A stretch of DNA of 64,000 nucleotides from Pythium myriotylum (lineage: Eukaryota; Oomycota; Peronosporomycetes; Pythiales; Pythiaceae). A program made the translations under genes and the position numbers. The DNA lies in the NCBI GenBank assembly GCA_023091665.1, contig JALJCQ010000015.1, positions 1,116,001-1,180,000 on the forward strand, in the 5' to 3' direction. The notes beneath the pieces were generated by a model. That model saw only the letters and a program-made list of their open reading frames with translations, was not told where the DNA came from and made no database searches. This document shows, piece by piece, positions 9,597 through 19,172 of this stretch; within the stretch, counting starts at the first letter, position 1, and the number at the start of each line of letters is the position of its first letter.

Positions 9597-11687
9597 TCAG
9601 CTGGGAGGTGCATTCGATGGCGCCGCACTAACGGCTGGATTTGCGGAGGAGCTCGCCACCGCGGGGGTCGATGGCGCAGACGTAGCAGGGCTGCTCTGGA
9701 GGCTCGCACGGGCTTTTTCCCACAACCGACACCGCAATTGCTCACGCTCAAAGCGACGCTGGTCGTCATTGGCCATCTGCTCACAGGCAGTCCGGACATG
9801 CATCGGAGCAGTGGCGAACATCGAGGCCAGTTGGGTTGGATCGGTGACTGGAGAGGATCCGTGCTCCTTGTCGTCTCCTGCCACGGTGGGCCGGACGATG
9901 TTCGGATTTTCCTTGTAGAGTCTACAGAAAAAGTCGAATGCCACGCGCGCAGGGGTCGGTGCGGGGGGTGGCGTCGCAGATGGAGCGAAGCTTTGGCGAG
10001 ATGGTAGCAGAATTTTACCCATCGAAGGATTTGTGCTAATACCAAGTGGGTGTTTGGCTACAGTCGATATAGCTCCTGGTTCTTTCTTCTTTCGTGGCTT
10101 CTTTGGTTTCGTGTCATCTCCGGTAACACCGTCCGAGAGGCGTTTCCTTCCCTTCGTCTTGGGCTGAAACTTTTCGCCGGTCAACGTTACGCTCATAGCA
10201 GCAGCGGCCAGTATACTAGGATCGACTTCCATCGACAACGACGACTGGTTCTCACCAGTCTTCGATTGAGCGCGCCCCACAACCTTGCGCTTGAGGAATT
10301 TCTCCGCAACAAAGATAAGTGGGAGCGATTGCTTCAAGTTGAACGGCTTCTTCCAGCTATCTGGAACACCAGAAGGCTGATCATACACAGGGAAAAGCTG
10401 AGCGCCCGACGTTCGAAGCGTTTGTCGTAAGGAAGACGACTCCCCCGAAGTGTTTGACGCTAGGGCTTCTGAAGACTCTTTGTCTGCCGTCGCATGGGAT
10501 GACGCTTTTGCTGATGTCTCCGTCTCGTCAGATTTCTCATTTGATGCTGTTGTCTCAGTGTCTTCAGATCTTGCATTTGCTGCTGTTGCGTCAGTGTCTT
10601 CAGATTTCGCATTTGATGCTGTTGTCTCAGCGTCTTCAGATTTCGCATTTGCTGCTGTTGCGTCAGTGTCTTCAGATTTCGCATTTGCTCCTGTTGTATC
10701 AGAGTCTTCAGATTTCGCATTTGCTCCTGTTGTATCAGAGTCTTCAGAATTTGCATTTGCCGTCTCTCCACTAACCAATGGAGAAGTTTTGGCCTCTGAA
10801 GGCTCTCCTGCGTCGTTAACAGTTTGGGAACGTTCTTCCACAGAGCGCGGTGACACCACAGGCTTCGGATCACTTTGTGCGTTGATCTTCTCTGCTGTCA
10901 GTTCATAGTCTTCTGGATCCGAATCGGCCATCAAGTCTTCACTCATCTCCTCATCTTGTGCTGGGTTCTTGGCATAAGCAAGAAACTTCCAGAGCCGTTG
11001 GCACTCTCGTGGGGTGAGCTGGACGTCGTGCGACTTCGCTAGTCGCTCCGAGACACACAGCCAGTCAATTCGAGACGGGGACCGGTCACTCAACAGCACA
11101 TCCAGCTTGTACGAGTTCTCTTTGATGTGAAACCACACGACCTCGCACAACGCCGTTGCATCGTCCGCGCTGAAGCGCCCCAAGAGTAAATGCGCCTTGT
11201 CAACGGGTTGACGCGCGACGTTTGAATCCAGTTCATGTTGGCGGCGACTGGGTCGGCGGCGAGTGGGCGTTGCGGTAAGCGCCGCCGTCTCTGCGCTTCC
11301 ATTCGCAGTCTTCACGGGCGACGAAGGTACGGCCGCTGGGGTGGAATCCACCGCAGCGCTTCCTCTCGACGGGCGAGACCTCCTTGTGGACTGCTGCGCC
11401 GGCTCGCTCTCCGCTTCCTCCGCCGGCTTGGCCGCGTTCTTCTTCGTTGCGGCTTGTTGCGCTGCTGGCGGCGGCTCTTTCGCAGGCGCCGAGGACGTCG
11501 CGTACGTCGACTTGACGCTGCGCTGCGACCGTCGCTGCGCCGGCTCCTCCACGGCGTTCGTCGCGCTCTTCACGGACTCCGCCTTCGCCGCACTATCGCG
11601 CTTTGATCTGCGCAGCGACGAGCCATGCACCGAGACGTCTCCGTCCGCCGCGTCGGAGGCCTGCGCACTGGCCTCGGCATCGCCCAT
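9597..11687 (-). CDS. SANT/Myb-like nuclear protein with acidic 12-residue repeats
   Basis: This 696-residue single-exon protein is not one I recognise by name. Residues 1-155 are low complexity, with Arg/Ser/Ala-rich clusters such as RRSKR and RRRPSRR. Residues about 165-240 (LLLGRFSADDATALCEVVWF ... DWLCVSERLAKSHDVQLTPRECQRLWKFLAY) have the spaced Trp/Leu and three-helix look of a SANT/Myb repeat. An acidic Ser/Thr/Glu/Asp-rich segment with six tandem 12-residue repeats follows. Then come Lys-rich patches (KPKKPRKKKEP) and a C-terminal helical segment (VAFDFFCRLYKENPN ... MHVRTACEQMANDDQRRFER), vaguely like an HMG-type box. A chromatin role is inferred from the SANT-like part and basic patches only. 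Its start lies 230 bp from the divergent MCM9 gene. Confidence 0.6.
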   Translation of the reverse strand: MGDAEASAQASDAADGDVSVHGSSLRRSKRDSAAKAESVKSATNAVEEPAQRRSQRSVKSTYATSSAPAKEPPPAAQQAATKKNAAKPAEEAESEPAQQSTRRSRPSRGSAAVDSTPAAVPSSPVKTANGSAETAALTATPTRRRPSRRQHELDSNVARQPVDKAHLLLGRFSADDATALCEVVWFHIKENSYKLDVLLSDRSPSRIDWLCVSERLAKSHDVQLTPRECQRLWKFLAYAKNPAQDEEMSEDLMADSDPEDYELTAEKINAQSDPKPVVSPRSVEERSQTVNDAGEPSEAKTSPLVSGETANANSEDSDTTGANAKSEDSDTTGANAKSEDTDATAANAKSEDAETTASNAKSEDTDATAANARSEDTETTASNEKSDETETSAKASSHATADKESSEALASNTSGESSSLRQTLRTSGAQLFPVYDQPSGVPDSWKKPFNLKQSLPLIFVAEKFLKRKVVGRAQSKTGENQSSLSMEVDPSILAAAAMSVTLTGEKFQPKTKGRKRLSDGVTGDDTKPKKPRKKKEPGAISTVAKHPLGISTNPSMGKILLPSRQSFAPSATPPPAPTPARVAFDFFCRLYKENPNIVRPTVAGDDKEHGSSPVTDPTQLASMFATAPMHVRTACEQMANDDQRRFEREQLRCRLWEKARASLQSSPATSAPSTPAVASSSANPAVSAAPSNAPPS
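10533..10748 (-). repeat. 36-bp coding minisatellite, six units
   Basis: Six consecutive 36-bp units inside the SANT-like gene encode 12-residue repeats of the form SED(T/S/A)(D/E)(A/T)T(A/G)(A/S)N(A/E)(K/R). The last four units alternate between DATAANA and ETTASN versions, so the period is partly 72 bp. The two units nearest the 5' end of the gene are identical in protein sequence (SEDSDTTGANAK). All units keep the frame. Degenerate half-copies flank both sides. Confidence 0.85.
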
Positions 11688-11916
11688 TGCTCCAAGTGTC
11701 CCTCGCTGCTCGAAATCCCTTCTTCCGCGTATTGCGATACCGACAAATTACCGGTATTCACACCAATTTTAGCAGAATGTACCAGTGGCCAAGAGTGGTT
11801 TTTGGCCTCAAACCACTTCAATAACGGTGGTTAGTTTTTTTTGGCGGGAAACAAACGCTAGCGCGTCTACTGAAATAGGGTAGTTCATTGGCCCATCAAG
11901 CGAGCGACCACGAGAT

Positions 11917-14529
11917 ATGACGACAAGCGATGCCAGCGGCGTGAATCCGGACTATGCGTTCGAGTCTTTCAGCGAGAAGGAGGGCGTCTACGTCGCGCGC
12001 TTTGAGCGCTTCCTGCGCACGTGCTACCTAGCGCAGTTGAAGCGCCTTTACGCGACGCTCAGGGGCCAGTCGACGCGAGGACCGCCGTATCTCCCGACGG
12101 CCGTGGAAGGCGCCACGGGCGACGCCTCGCAGAGCTGCTTCTCGTACTCGCTGCGCATCTGTGCGCAGGCCCTCATTGACCAGGCGCCCGACGTCGCCGT
12201 CGTTCTCTTCCGTTTCCCAGACGACATTTTGCCATGGTTCCATCGCGCGCTCGCCCAGCAACTGGCGGCGCTGAGCCAGGAAGAGTCTGCGACGGGCATC
12301 GCGACGTTTCCTCTCCGAATACGACACAAGCTCAAGGTCCGAATTGAGTTCCTACCGCCTATTGGTCTCTTGCGCAAACCGACGATTAGTGCGATTCGAT
12401 CAAGCGACACGAAGAAACTCATCCAGGTTGCTGGAACGGTTGTTCGCACTGGTATGATCAAGATGCAGGAGACGTCGCGCGAGTACATGTGCGCCAACTC
12501 GCGCTGTCAGTACCGTTTCCGAATCACTTCCGACCTAGAGCAAGGAAATATCATTGAGCCGCCACGAGTGTGCCCCAGTGACTCGGGCGGTTCGAAGAAG
12601 CCGTGCAAATCGACCCAGTTTGAGCCCATTGACAACTCGGTCTCCGACCACCAAGTGATAAAGATCCAGGAACAAGTATCCAAATTGGGTGTCGGTTCCA
12701 TTCCTCGGTCAATTTTGGTGGTATTGGAGGAAGATCTGGTCGACTCGGTCAAGGCTGGTGACCACGTCGTCGTCGTCGGTGTACTGATGCGTTCGTGGCG
12801 CCCAGTGATCCCAGGCGTTCGATGTGATCTCGAGACCATCGTGCGAGCAAACAGCATTCGCATACAGAATGCCTCGTCCGCGAACGTGTTGGTGACAGAG
12901 GAACTCAAGAAAGAGTTCGCTACATTCTGGGAGGAGAAACACAAAGCTGATCCGATGCGGGGCCGTGACGAGATCGTCGCAAGCGTGTGTCCGAAAGTGT
13001 ACGGGCTATACATTGTCAAGCTCGCGCTAGCACTAACGATCATCGGGGGCTGCTCTCACATCGATGCGACGGGAATGAAAACCCGTGGTGAACCGCACAT
13101 GCTCCTAATTGGAGATCCTGGCACGGGAAAGTCGCAGTTTCTTCGTTTTGCAGCCGAGCTCAGTCCGCGGTCAGTTTTGACCACGGGTATTGGAACCACC
13201 TCCGCTGGACTAACATGTACAGCTGTCAAAGATGGTAGCGAGTGGATGCTCGAGGCGGGTGCTCTCGTATTGGCCGACCGAGGAGTATGCTGCATTGACG
13301 AGTTTAGTAGTATCCGAGCTCACGATCGCGCATCCATCCACGAAGCAATGGAACAACAAACGCTAAGTGTTGCCAAGGCCGGTCTCGTGTGCAAGCTAAA
13401 CGCGAGAACGACGATATTCGCGGTAACTAACCCGAAGGGACGATACGACCCCAACGCGGACGTATCGGTGAACACATCGATCGCCAGTCCCCTACTCAGC
13501 CGTTTTGACCTCATCCTTGTCCTACTGGATCGCCGCAACGCTCATTGGGATGAAGTTGTTTCGTCGTTTATCCTCCAGCAGTCAACAGACGACAGGACCA
13601 AGCCGTTGACATTCTCTGCGGAGTCTAAAGAGCCGAAGAAAGAGGACCGCCATTGGTCGGTCGGCAAACTGCAAGCATACATTTGTCATGTCAAAGACAA
13701 GTTCCAGCCACAACTGAGTCGCAGCGCGATGACAATTCTTCAGCGATACTATCAGCTACAGCGCGCATCCGAGAGTCGGAGCGCTGCACGCACGACGATC
13801 CGGTTGCTTGAGAGCCTAACTCGATTGTCACAGGCCCACGCACGACTCATGTACCACGACCACGTCGAGACCATGGATGCTGTTGTCGCAGTGTTCCTGA
13901 TGGAAGTAAGCAAAGCTAGTGACAGCTCTTCAGTGCTTCTCGGTGGTGGCTTGGATTCCGTCCTACACTCTGATTTCGCTGAGGACCCGACGGCAGAGTA
14001 TGCTCTGCAGGAAAAGATGGTGCTCGAATATTTGGGTCTCACTGAACTCGCCACGACAGTAACAACCACTCAACATGATTCGGACAGAAAGCAACCCCAA
14101 CCTCGAAACTGGGGCTCGTCAGTCTACGAGCACTACAACCGGGACCTCAGGGAGTCGAAAGCAGAGGATAATGCACCTGCGCCTCGCTTTGGACGGAAGA
14201 GACCGTTTGAAACTTCGGGGACTTTCCAATGGAAACCACCATCAACCACCGGGACGTCGTGGGGTAGGCAGTCCTCGCAGGCCGATCAAAAGGAGGAAGA
14301 CGAAGACGACGAAGAGGAAGACGACGAGTACTATCGTCGAGCGAAGCGGATAAGTCAAGAGAACGCAGCGAGCCAAGTTCAAGCACAAACACCAAAAGCG
14401 CAATCGTCGTGGCAGACATCACTCGGCCAGTCTCGCTTTGCTCGGTGGAGCCAGGCTGCTTCAAGCCAAGATGCCGGCGCTGGTGATCAGGACGTCCCGC
14501 CGGTGACCAGCAAGTGGTGGCGACGATGA
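11917..14529 (+). CDS. MCM9: MCM9-type DNA helicase
   Basis: This 870-residue single-exon MCM protein has the N-terminal OB region with a zinc-binding set (YMCANSRCQYRF ... VCP ... KPC), then the MCM9-like stretch IKIQEQVSKLGVGSIPRS. The AAA+ core carries Walker A GDPGTGKSQ (about 399), Walker B CCIDEF and the arginine finger SRFDL. The pre-sensor and helix-2 segments are also recognisable. The C-terminal extension (from about 715) is disordered and acidic, with an EEDEDDEEEDDEYY-type run. MCM9 forms a hexamer with MCM8 and acts in homologous recombination, replication-fork repair and, in animals, mismatch repair. The KLGVGSIPRS segment separates it from MCM2-7, and I am less sure about excluding MCM8. 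It is divergent from the SANT-like gene, with a 229-bp spacer. Confidence 0.85.
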   Translation: MTTSDASGVNPDYAFESFSEKEGVYVARFERFLRTCYLAQLKRLYATLRGQSTRGPPYLPTAVEGATGDASQSCFSYSLRICAQALIDQAPDVAVVLFRFPDDILPWFHRALAQQLAALSQEESATGIATFPLRIRHKLKVRIEFLPPIGLLRKPTISAIRSSDTKKLIQVAGTVVRTGMIKMQETSREYMCANSRCQYRFRITSDLEQGNIIEPPRVCPSDSGGSKKPCKSTQFEPIDNSVSDHQVIKIQEQVSKLGVGSIPRSILVVLEEDLVDSVKAGDHVVVVGVLMRSWRPVIPGVRCDLETIVRANSIRIQNASSANVLVTEELKKEFATFWEEKHKADPMRGRDEIVASVCPKVYGLYIVKLALALTIIGGCSHIDATGMKTRGEPHMLLIGDPGTGKSQFLRFAAELSPRSVLTTGIGTTSAGLTCTAVKDGSEWMLEAGALVLADRGVCCIDEFSSIRAHDRASIHEAMEQQTLSVAKAGLVCKLNARTTIFAVTNPKGRYDPNADVSVNTSIASPLLSRFDLILVLLDRRNAHWDEVVSSFILQQSTDDRTKPLTFSAESKEPKKEDRHWSVGKLQAYICHVKDKFQPQLSRSAMTILQRYYQLQRASESRSAARTTIRLLESLTRLSQAHARLMYHDHVETMDAVVAVFLMEVSKASDSSSVLLGGGLDSVLHSDFAEDPTAEYALQEKMVLEYLGLTELATTVTTTQHDSDRKQPQPRNWGSSVYEHYNRDLRESKAEDNAPAPRFGRKRPFETSGTFQWKPPSTTGTSWGRQSSQADQKEEDEDDEEEDDEYYRRAKRISQENAASQVQAQTPKAQSSWQTSLGQSRFARWSQAASSQDAGAGDQDVPPVTSKWWRR

Positions 14530-15841
14530 CCAACGGGATGAGTGGCGTCGCCGCCGCGGCTCTGCACTGGATGCCTCAACGCTTCGGGAGACTGTCGACT
14601 TGCGCCTGTCGAGGCGCAAGGCAGAGAGAGAATAAGAATAAGATGAAGAAAAAAAAGATATGGTCGAACATCCATGCCGTGACCATTTTCTGAATCTCGG
14701 TATGTCGCTGCGGAAAAGTGTCGCCGCCACGCCAGTGTTCCGACGGCATCCTCCCATCCGAGGTACTTTGAAGACGAGGCTTTCGCGATTCTGGATTTCC
14801 CAGCGTTTGATGGATTCTCGCCAAGTGGAGACTGTCTAGTGAACAAAGATGAGTTTGCAGAAATGTTTCAAGAATCCCAACGTGGATGAGAGAGTGCCGA
14901 ACCAGTAGAGAGCGTGGGGGCACCGTCCGTCCCCGCCCTCCTGTCCACACCAGCAATGCTCACCGCCACGGGTCGTCCAGTTGATAAATGCTCGAGCCCA
15001 TCCTGCTGAGAAGCAATCCTCGGGCCATGTGGCGTGGCCAACTCGTACATCAGCGCATCCCATGGCGTCGTTTATGTGCACGAGTTGTCCGCGAAGGTCC
15101 TTCTCGTTTCTCGCCCGCGACTCGCCAGGCTCGGCGACGGCGACCGTCCGTGGGACGAGGGGCGTCACCACGCGACTCGAAAGCTCGTGGGTCGAGACGC
15201 AGCGAGAGCTCAACGACTTTTGGCCGTGCAACTCCCACGGCCATGTAGAAGCTCTGCGCGCCACGTTGCAGGTTAGCAACCTGGCTTCAAGGAATGGCGT
15301 TTCCACCAATCGGGCGAGTCACGTCCTTTTTCGTGGGCCAAGCTTTGAATCACTGGAGCGAACGTTTCAGGGCTCCAGAATCAGTCGCAGTTGCGAGTCT
15401 CCTGGCGTGACCCGTGAGGTCCGCCCTTGGACTGGATCCTCCTCCGCGCCTTTGTTCTTTTCCCACGCTCTTTGCGAACCAGTCCGTCCCACTGGGGCTT
15501 TTCCACGCGAGACGAGTGGCAGGCCCGTCGACGAGTCGACAGGAACCACGGCGAGGGCTCGTGGGGCTTTGGACACAGAAAGAGAGCGTCTGCCGAGCGT
15601 CACCACCACCACCACCTCGGTCTCCGAAACGAACTCTGGGTGGAACCACGCGTGCTCGAGTCGTGGACGTCAGCTCGGGTCAAGTTGCACTCTGGCGCAC
15701 GCCGCCAGCTTTTTACGTGGCAAGGCGCCAGAAACAGCTGCGTGGCTGGTGGTATCCACGCGAGGCACTCCCGCCGAAACAGGGGCGGACGCCACCCGGG
15801 AGCACCCAGAATCGAATCCGGCCAGAGATTGAAGAAGCATC
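14530..15841. other. Gene-poor 1.3-kb stretch with weak ORFs only
   Basis: An open frame on the plus strand (14981-15832, 283 codons) and one on the minus strand (15309-14836) overlap here, but neither shows a domain, a plausible composition or conserved spacing I recognise. The GC-rich content makes long random frames likely. It presumably holds the MCM9 3' UTR and the promoter of the zinc finger gene at 15842. A decayed mobile element cannot be excluded. Confidence 0.4.
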
Positions 15842-17048
15842 ATGCGTCGCGTGACGCCCGAGCGGAACGTTCAGCAGCGAGTCACAGGCAGAGAACGATC
15901 GATCAGCGAAGACGGCAAACAGTGGATCGCCGTGGCCGACGCCGTGGCCGAGATAGGTCTCCAGTCGGCTCTCGACCACGCCGCTCCCATGGACGGCGAC
16001 GAAAAGGACACGCTGCCCTCGGGCGGCAACCGAGAGCACTCCAAGTCGTCGCTTTGGTTCATCCTGGACGACGACGAGCTCCCAGAAGAGCCGAGCCTGC
16101 CGTCGCCAACGGTGCCGATCGCAGGCGTCGATCTAGCAGAAGAGAAGCTGCCTTCGTTCAAGCCGCACCGCGCGGTGGCAGCTGCGCAAGAAATAGACCC
16201 AGGTCTACAGGGGAGAAAAGACCTCGATGACCAGCTCGAGTCATCCGTGCCGACAAAGCGAAGAAAAACTCGGCGGGACTCAGCGACACCCGTTGCGACG
16301 GTCACTTTAGCGCTAGCAACGCCACCGAAGCGAACGGAGCGCAAACGGAAAGCCAGGCGTCGCCCACCGAGCAGAATATGCAAGTATGAAGGGTGCGAGC
16401 AGTACGTCGTCGACCAAGGACTGTGTGTGCGCCATGGAGTGAGTATAGGTTTCAGCACTCTGCTTCGACGGTCTCACCAACGGAGACCTTGGGTTTAGGG
16501 CGGTAAACGATGCGAAGCAGAGGGATGCACAAGCCGAGCAAAGCACCAAGGGAAGTGCTGGAAGCATGGTAAGAGTTCATCCAGGGCATCCCTACGTTCT
16601 GGTCACCCATTATTCCGCTAACCTTTACTTCGCAGGCGGCTCAACCGCATGTAAAATTGCCGGATGTCCTAACCGAGCAAAGTCCAGAGGCTACTGCTGG
16701 TCGCATGGCGGTGGCACCAAATGCAAGACTGGCTCGTGTGACAAGATAGCAATCTCGAATGGCCTGTGCTGGGCGCACGGGGGAGGTGAGTGTCGCACGT
16801 CATGCTAGTTCTTGCGTGGATCGGCTGATAGTGGGTGATGATGACCAGGCAAGCGATGTGTCGTGGACGGCTGCAAGCGGCAAGCCTACGAAAGGACGCA
16901 AAACTACTGCAATACCCACTACCACGAGCTGTTTGCCGGCGGCGCCGACGTCGGCGAGACCGAGTCCAGCGTCGAAGAAGAAGACGTTGGGAGCGAAGAA
17001 AAGCGCACCACGACAACGTCAAGATCTCTGAAGAGATCAGCGAGATAG
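15842..17048 (+). CDS. Repeated Cys/His zinc-finger protein (WRKY19-like finger type), four exons
   Basis: My model is 15842-16438, 16499-16568, 16636-16785 and 16849-17048, 338 residues; all three introns are GT-AG and 60-67 nt. After a disordered, charged N-terminus of about 175 residues come five short units of the pattern C-x4-C-x(6-9)-C-x2-H, each ending near HG: RICKYEGCEQYVVDQGLCVRH, KRCEAEGC...GKCWKHG, TACKIAGC...GYCWSHG, TKCKTGSC...GLCWAHG, KRCVVDGC...NYCNTH. Such units are common in oomycete proteins that databases label WRKY transcription factor 19-like, though they lack a WRKY domain. The introns lie between the units, so the exon boundaries follow the repeats. A DNA or protein-binding role is inferred. 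The C-terminus is Glu-rich and then basic (SRSLKRSAR). Confidence 0.75.
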
Positions 17049-18531
17049 TCCAGCTAAAGGCGGTACGGTCCAGTGGTCGTAAAATAAAGATAACCTCGAT
17101 CTGATTCAACTCGAACTGTGTGACTGACCCCACCGCCTGGTGGGTGCCAAGATCTCTTGCTGGATTGTGTAGAGCTCATTGCGGACGTTGAAGAGGTTAA
17201 GCTAATGAGCATCATCGAAGTATTGGATCCTGAGGACAGATGGTGGACATCGGCCATCACAACACCTGGCATGTGGAGGGGTGAGGGAGGGAGTCAGAAG
17301 AGCGTTTACAACAACACTACGGCGTTGTTAGACGGTCGAACGCAAACAGTTTGAGGGACCCCATAGCACAATCAACGCAATCGAGAGTGCCAGAGACCCG
17401 TCAACACCTCACGAGCGGGTCTGGCGTCCAGTATTCCGGGCGAGTTGACAAGTCTCTACCTACAGGTACGGCAGGCTGTGCTCACTTCGTAATCCCCCGC
17501 CTTGGCGGACAGCAAGTCAGACATGGCCCTGATGTCCAGCAAGCAACACGGAGCGCAAAGCGACACGCAGTTCTGGCTCCCACTCACTGCACGTGCAGAC
17601 CGCCACGTCATAGACACAGAACTGGAGATAGGAACGGACGTATTTACAGCCCAATGATGGGGATGACGTGTTGAACCCAGCAAGTGTCAATACAGGCAGG
17701 AGCACTCCAGGATCGTTCCGCAGAGCTCTCCATAGCCTGGTCACGAGATGGGTCCTTTTCCCGAAACTGTGCCCAAGTCCAGACGAAGATGTGATCAGCA
17801 TACACAGTGCGAGTCCAGCAGATCATAACCTCCAGACCATAAGCGCTCCTCCACGGTGTTCGTGGGGCAGCTCCTTCCTCCGAGTCAGAGCAGGAGGCAG
17901 TGCTCGCGCTCCGCATACGGTATTCTCGTGTACTGTATTGTGGATGCGAGTCGTCGAGTTGCCACGGCTGACGAAGCGTCGACACCTCTCGAGCCTCTTG
18001 GCCATAGTCGTGCTCGCCACCAGGCGTGAGTCACTCGTGGCGCAGCGTGCGACGTGCGGGAGGCTCTTAATGGGCACTGCGCTTGATTCTGGTCGCCAAA
18101 GCCGGCTGCTTCAAGGTCAGGCGTTACGGTAATCTGCCCTCCCGTAATCCCCCACGAAACTGCCTTCCAGCTCGTCTGGGATTTCTGGGCCGCTGACCAT
18201 GATGGGCCCAAGTGGTGACGGAGAAGTCCGCGACGTCCATGGAAGCTCGTCCGGATTTTCTTCCCTCGACCTCGTGACGTCTCAAATGGCATGAAAGCAG
18301 CGGCACGTCCGGTTGTGGGCTGTCTGATTGCAAGTGGAGCCATGTTCCGCCCTCACTTGGTTTCACTATGGTGGACTAACCGTATCCGGAAACCCAGCTG
18401 GCTATCCGGAAGGCCCGCCCAGTGTTCAGTTCGCAAGCCGCATAGAGCGTGGTGGATGCCACCATCCGTTCGCGCTGACCCCTAGCAAACATGCACTTGG
18501 GATTTCGCCCCAGTCGAGTCAGAACGCAACC
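17049..18531. other. Gene-poor 1.5-kb stretch
   Basis: I find no recognisable gene here. Open frames on the minus strand (18343-17885 and 17801-17517) have unremarkable composition and no motif. Several GC-rich inverted segments (for example gacccg ... cgggtc near 17395-17425) could form hairpins. The left part should hold the 3' UTR of the zinc finger gene, the right part the promoter of the gene at 18532. Confidence 0.4.
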
Positions 18532-18915
18532 ATGGGCATCTGCCTCTGGGTCAAGGAGAAGGTCGCCAAGCTGCGACGCAAGAATGAGGACGACGACAAG
18601 CAGCTCCAGACGCTCGACGGCGGCGTCTCGCACGCCACGCCCGGCTGCTCGGCGCTCTTCGCGCGCGCGCTCCGGCACCGCAGCGACACGGCGGCGCGCA
18701 AGAAGACCCGCTCGCGCTCGCACGCAGACCGGATGCCCGTCGAGGAAGACGAAGGCGGCCAGTGGAAGCCGTGCGTCGTCTGCGTGAAGCAGTTCCAGAG
18801 CAGCACCAGCAAGTACCTCGACTATTGCTCCATCGAGTGCAAGACGCAGGCGTTCGTGGAGAAAGGCAAGGGCAACCCGGCCGAGATGACCATGCGGGCG
18901 AGCGAATGGATCTGA
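18532..18915 (+). CDS. Small protein with CxxC...CxxxC zinc-binding-like motif
   Basis: This encodes 127 residues that I do not recognise by family. The frame is open 68 codons further upstream (to 18328), but the ATG at 18532 has the best context (aaccatgg) and the upstream part has no protein-like character. The N-terminal part is basic and helical (KEKVAKLRRKNEDDDK). An Arg-rich patch (ARKKTRSRSHADR) follows, then a motif CVVC-x15-C-x3-C (about 82-104) likely to bind one zinc ion. MGICLW at the start could in principle be acylated at Gly2 or Cys4, but it lacks the Ser/Thr at position 6 usual for myristoylation. Confidence 0.55.
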   Translation: MGICLWVKEKVAKLRRKNEDDDKQLQTLDGGVSHATPGCSALFARALRHRSDTAARKKTRSRSHADRMPVEEDEGGQWKPCVVCVKQFQSSTSKYLDYCSIECKTQAFVEKGKGNPAEMTMRASEWI

Positions 18916-19172
18916 TGGCGAACCAAGTCCCAGCCAGCCCGAAGAGAAGGGCTCGCGACCAAGGACACACTGTACACCATTTGTACAAGAACACCACCAC
19001 CAAATAGCTTAAGGATCGAACTTGAAATATTTATGACAATAGAAGTACAGATACGGATTGTTACAATTGCTGCACGTTCCCATTTTGATGCCTACACACA
19101 TGAACATGTCAGGCAACCGTTGCGGCTACCATCACCCTACTGTACACGTTCTTCGACCCCGTGGGTCAGACC

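Noticed and set aside
15427..16230. A 267-codon plus-strand frame overlapping the start of the repeated zinc finger gene
   Set aside because: Arg/His-rich alternative frame; the Cys/His units and splice sites fit the frame starting at 15842.
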